DNA from: Aphelocoma coerulescens
Taxonomy: Eukaryota > Chordata > Aves > Passeriformes > Corvidae
Reading direction: 5' to 3'
NCBI RefSeq assembly: GCF_041296385.1
Contig: NC_091014.1
Location: forward strand, 14,669,578 to 14,733,577
Length of the DNA stretch: 64,000 nucleotides
Made by a program: the position numbers and the translations under genes. Under the pieces are notes generated by a model that searched no databases, had not been told where the DNA came from, and saw only the letters and a list, made by a program, of their open reading frames with translations. Of this stretch, positions 63,901-64,000 are shown piece by piece; position 1 is the first letter of the stretch; each line of letters begins with the position of its first letter.

Positions 63901-64000
63901 GCTCTCTCACTATGCCCACGTGAATAACCAAAACCACAAAACATGAGTCCCCAAAGATCTTCACACATTTCTCGTGAGGTAGGCATAGAAATATTCTGCC

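Larger units (their letters stand above)
57750..64000. other. Region upstream of the ATXN7L1 promoter, no gene recognised
   Basis: Base composition returns to AT-rich immediately after the CpG island. No coding exon is supported on either strand; the longest frame is 120 codons at 62886-63248 and resembles nothing I know. Two CR1 pieces (58.86 and 59.86 kb) and a 16-bp tandem repeat (60.95 kb) are present. In mammals the gene on this side is CDHR3 on the opposite strand, so intergenic sequence is the expected content, but no CDHR3 exon is visible here. Confidence 0.6.

Noticed and set aside
57750..64000. Possible first exons of a neighbouring gene such as CDHR3.
   Set aside because: No signal-peptide-like or cadherin-like frame with splice sites was seen on either strand.
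1..64000. CRISPR arrays, tRNA or rRNA genes, operons and bacterial-type mobile elements.
   Set aside because: No regularly spaced repeats, cloverleaf-like sequences or closely packed ORFs exist; the window is vertebrate intron and intergenic DNA.

Overview
This looks like vertebrate, most likely avian, nuclear DNA. It is AT-rich and intron-like throughout, with one sharp CpG island near the right end. It carries repeats typical of bird genomes: 3' ends of CR1 LINEs, an approximately 1.07 kb ERVL-type LTR with the familiar CCAACCACCACA end, a short 286 bp LTR, and old amniote MIR-like and L2-like copies. No bacterial-type gene organisation is present. Almost all open reading frames in the window are chance frames in intron or in the CpG island.

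The one protein-coding gene I can support is the 5' part of ATXN7L1 (ataxin-7-like 1) on the minus strand. Three exons join in frame with good splice sites. Exon 1 (57172..57058) carries the ATG and the conserved VPSPEAFLG..W motif. Exon 2 (56569..56501) encodes [20 protein letters not shown]. Exon 3 (19033..18929) encodes [18 protein letters not shown] followed by the first half of the atypical zinc finger. Phases are 1/1/1 and codons are completed across both junctions. Intron 1 is 488 bp, intron 2 is about 37.5 kb, and the 18.9 kb left of exon 3 is the start of intron 3. The rest of the gene lies off the left edge.

Layout, left to right: 1-18.9 kb, intron 3 (short LTR at 5.5 kb, old CR1 at 7.4 kb, unexplained GC-richer block at 10.1 kb). 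18.9-19.0 kb, exon 3. 19.0-56.5 kb, intron 2 (CR1, ERVL LTR, a minus-strand LTR with TATA box and poly(A) signal, two MIR-like SINEs, an ancient antisense CR1, and an L2-like LINE stretch of more than 1 kb). 56.5-57.7 kb, exon 2, intron 1, exon 1 and the CpG-island promoter. 57.75-64 kb, upstream intergenic sequence with two CR1 pieces and a small AT-rich tandem repeat.

The gene product belongs to the ataxin-7 family, which serves the deubiquitinase module of the SAGA co-activator complex. No new multi-gene system is visible. The observations most worth checking are the scrambled reading frame upstream of the ATG compared with mammals, an overlapping upstream ORF that would run through the exon 1-2 junction, and an in-frame 24-bp duplication at the exon 1 splice donor. 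Also worth checking are the strong G-quadruplex/GC-box cluster, a plus-strand splice donor hinting at divergent transcription, and the long L2-like fossil.
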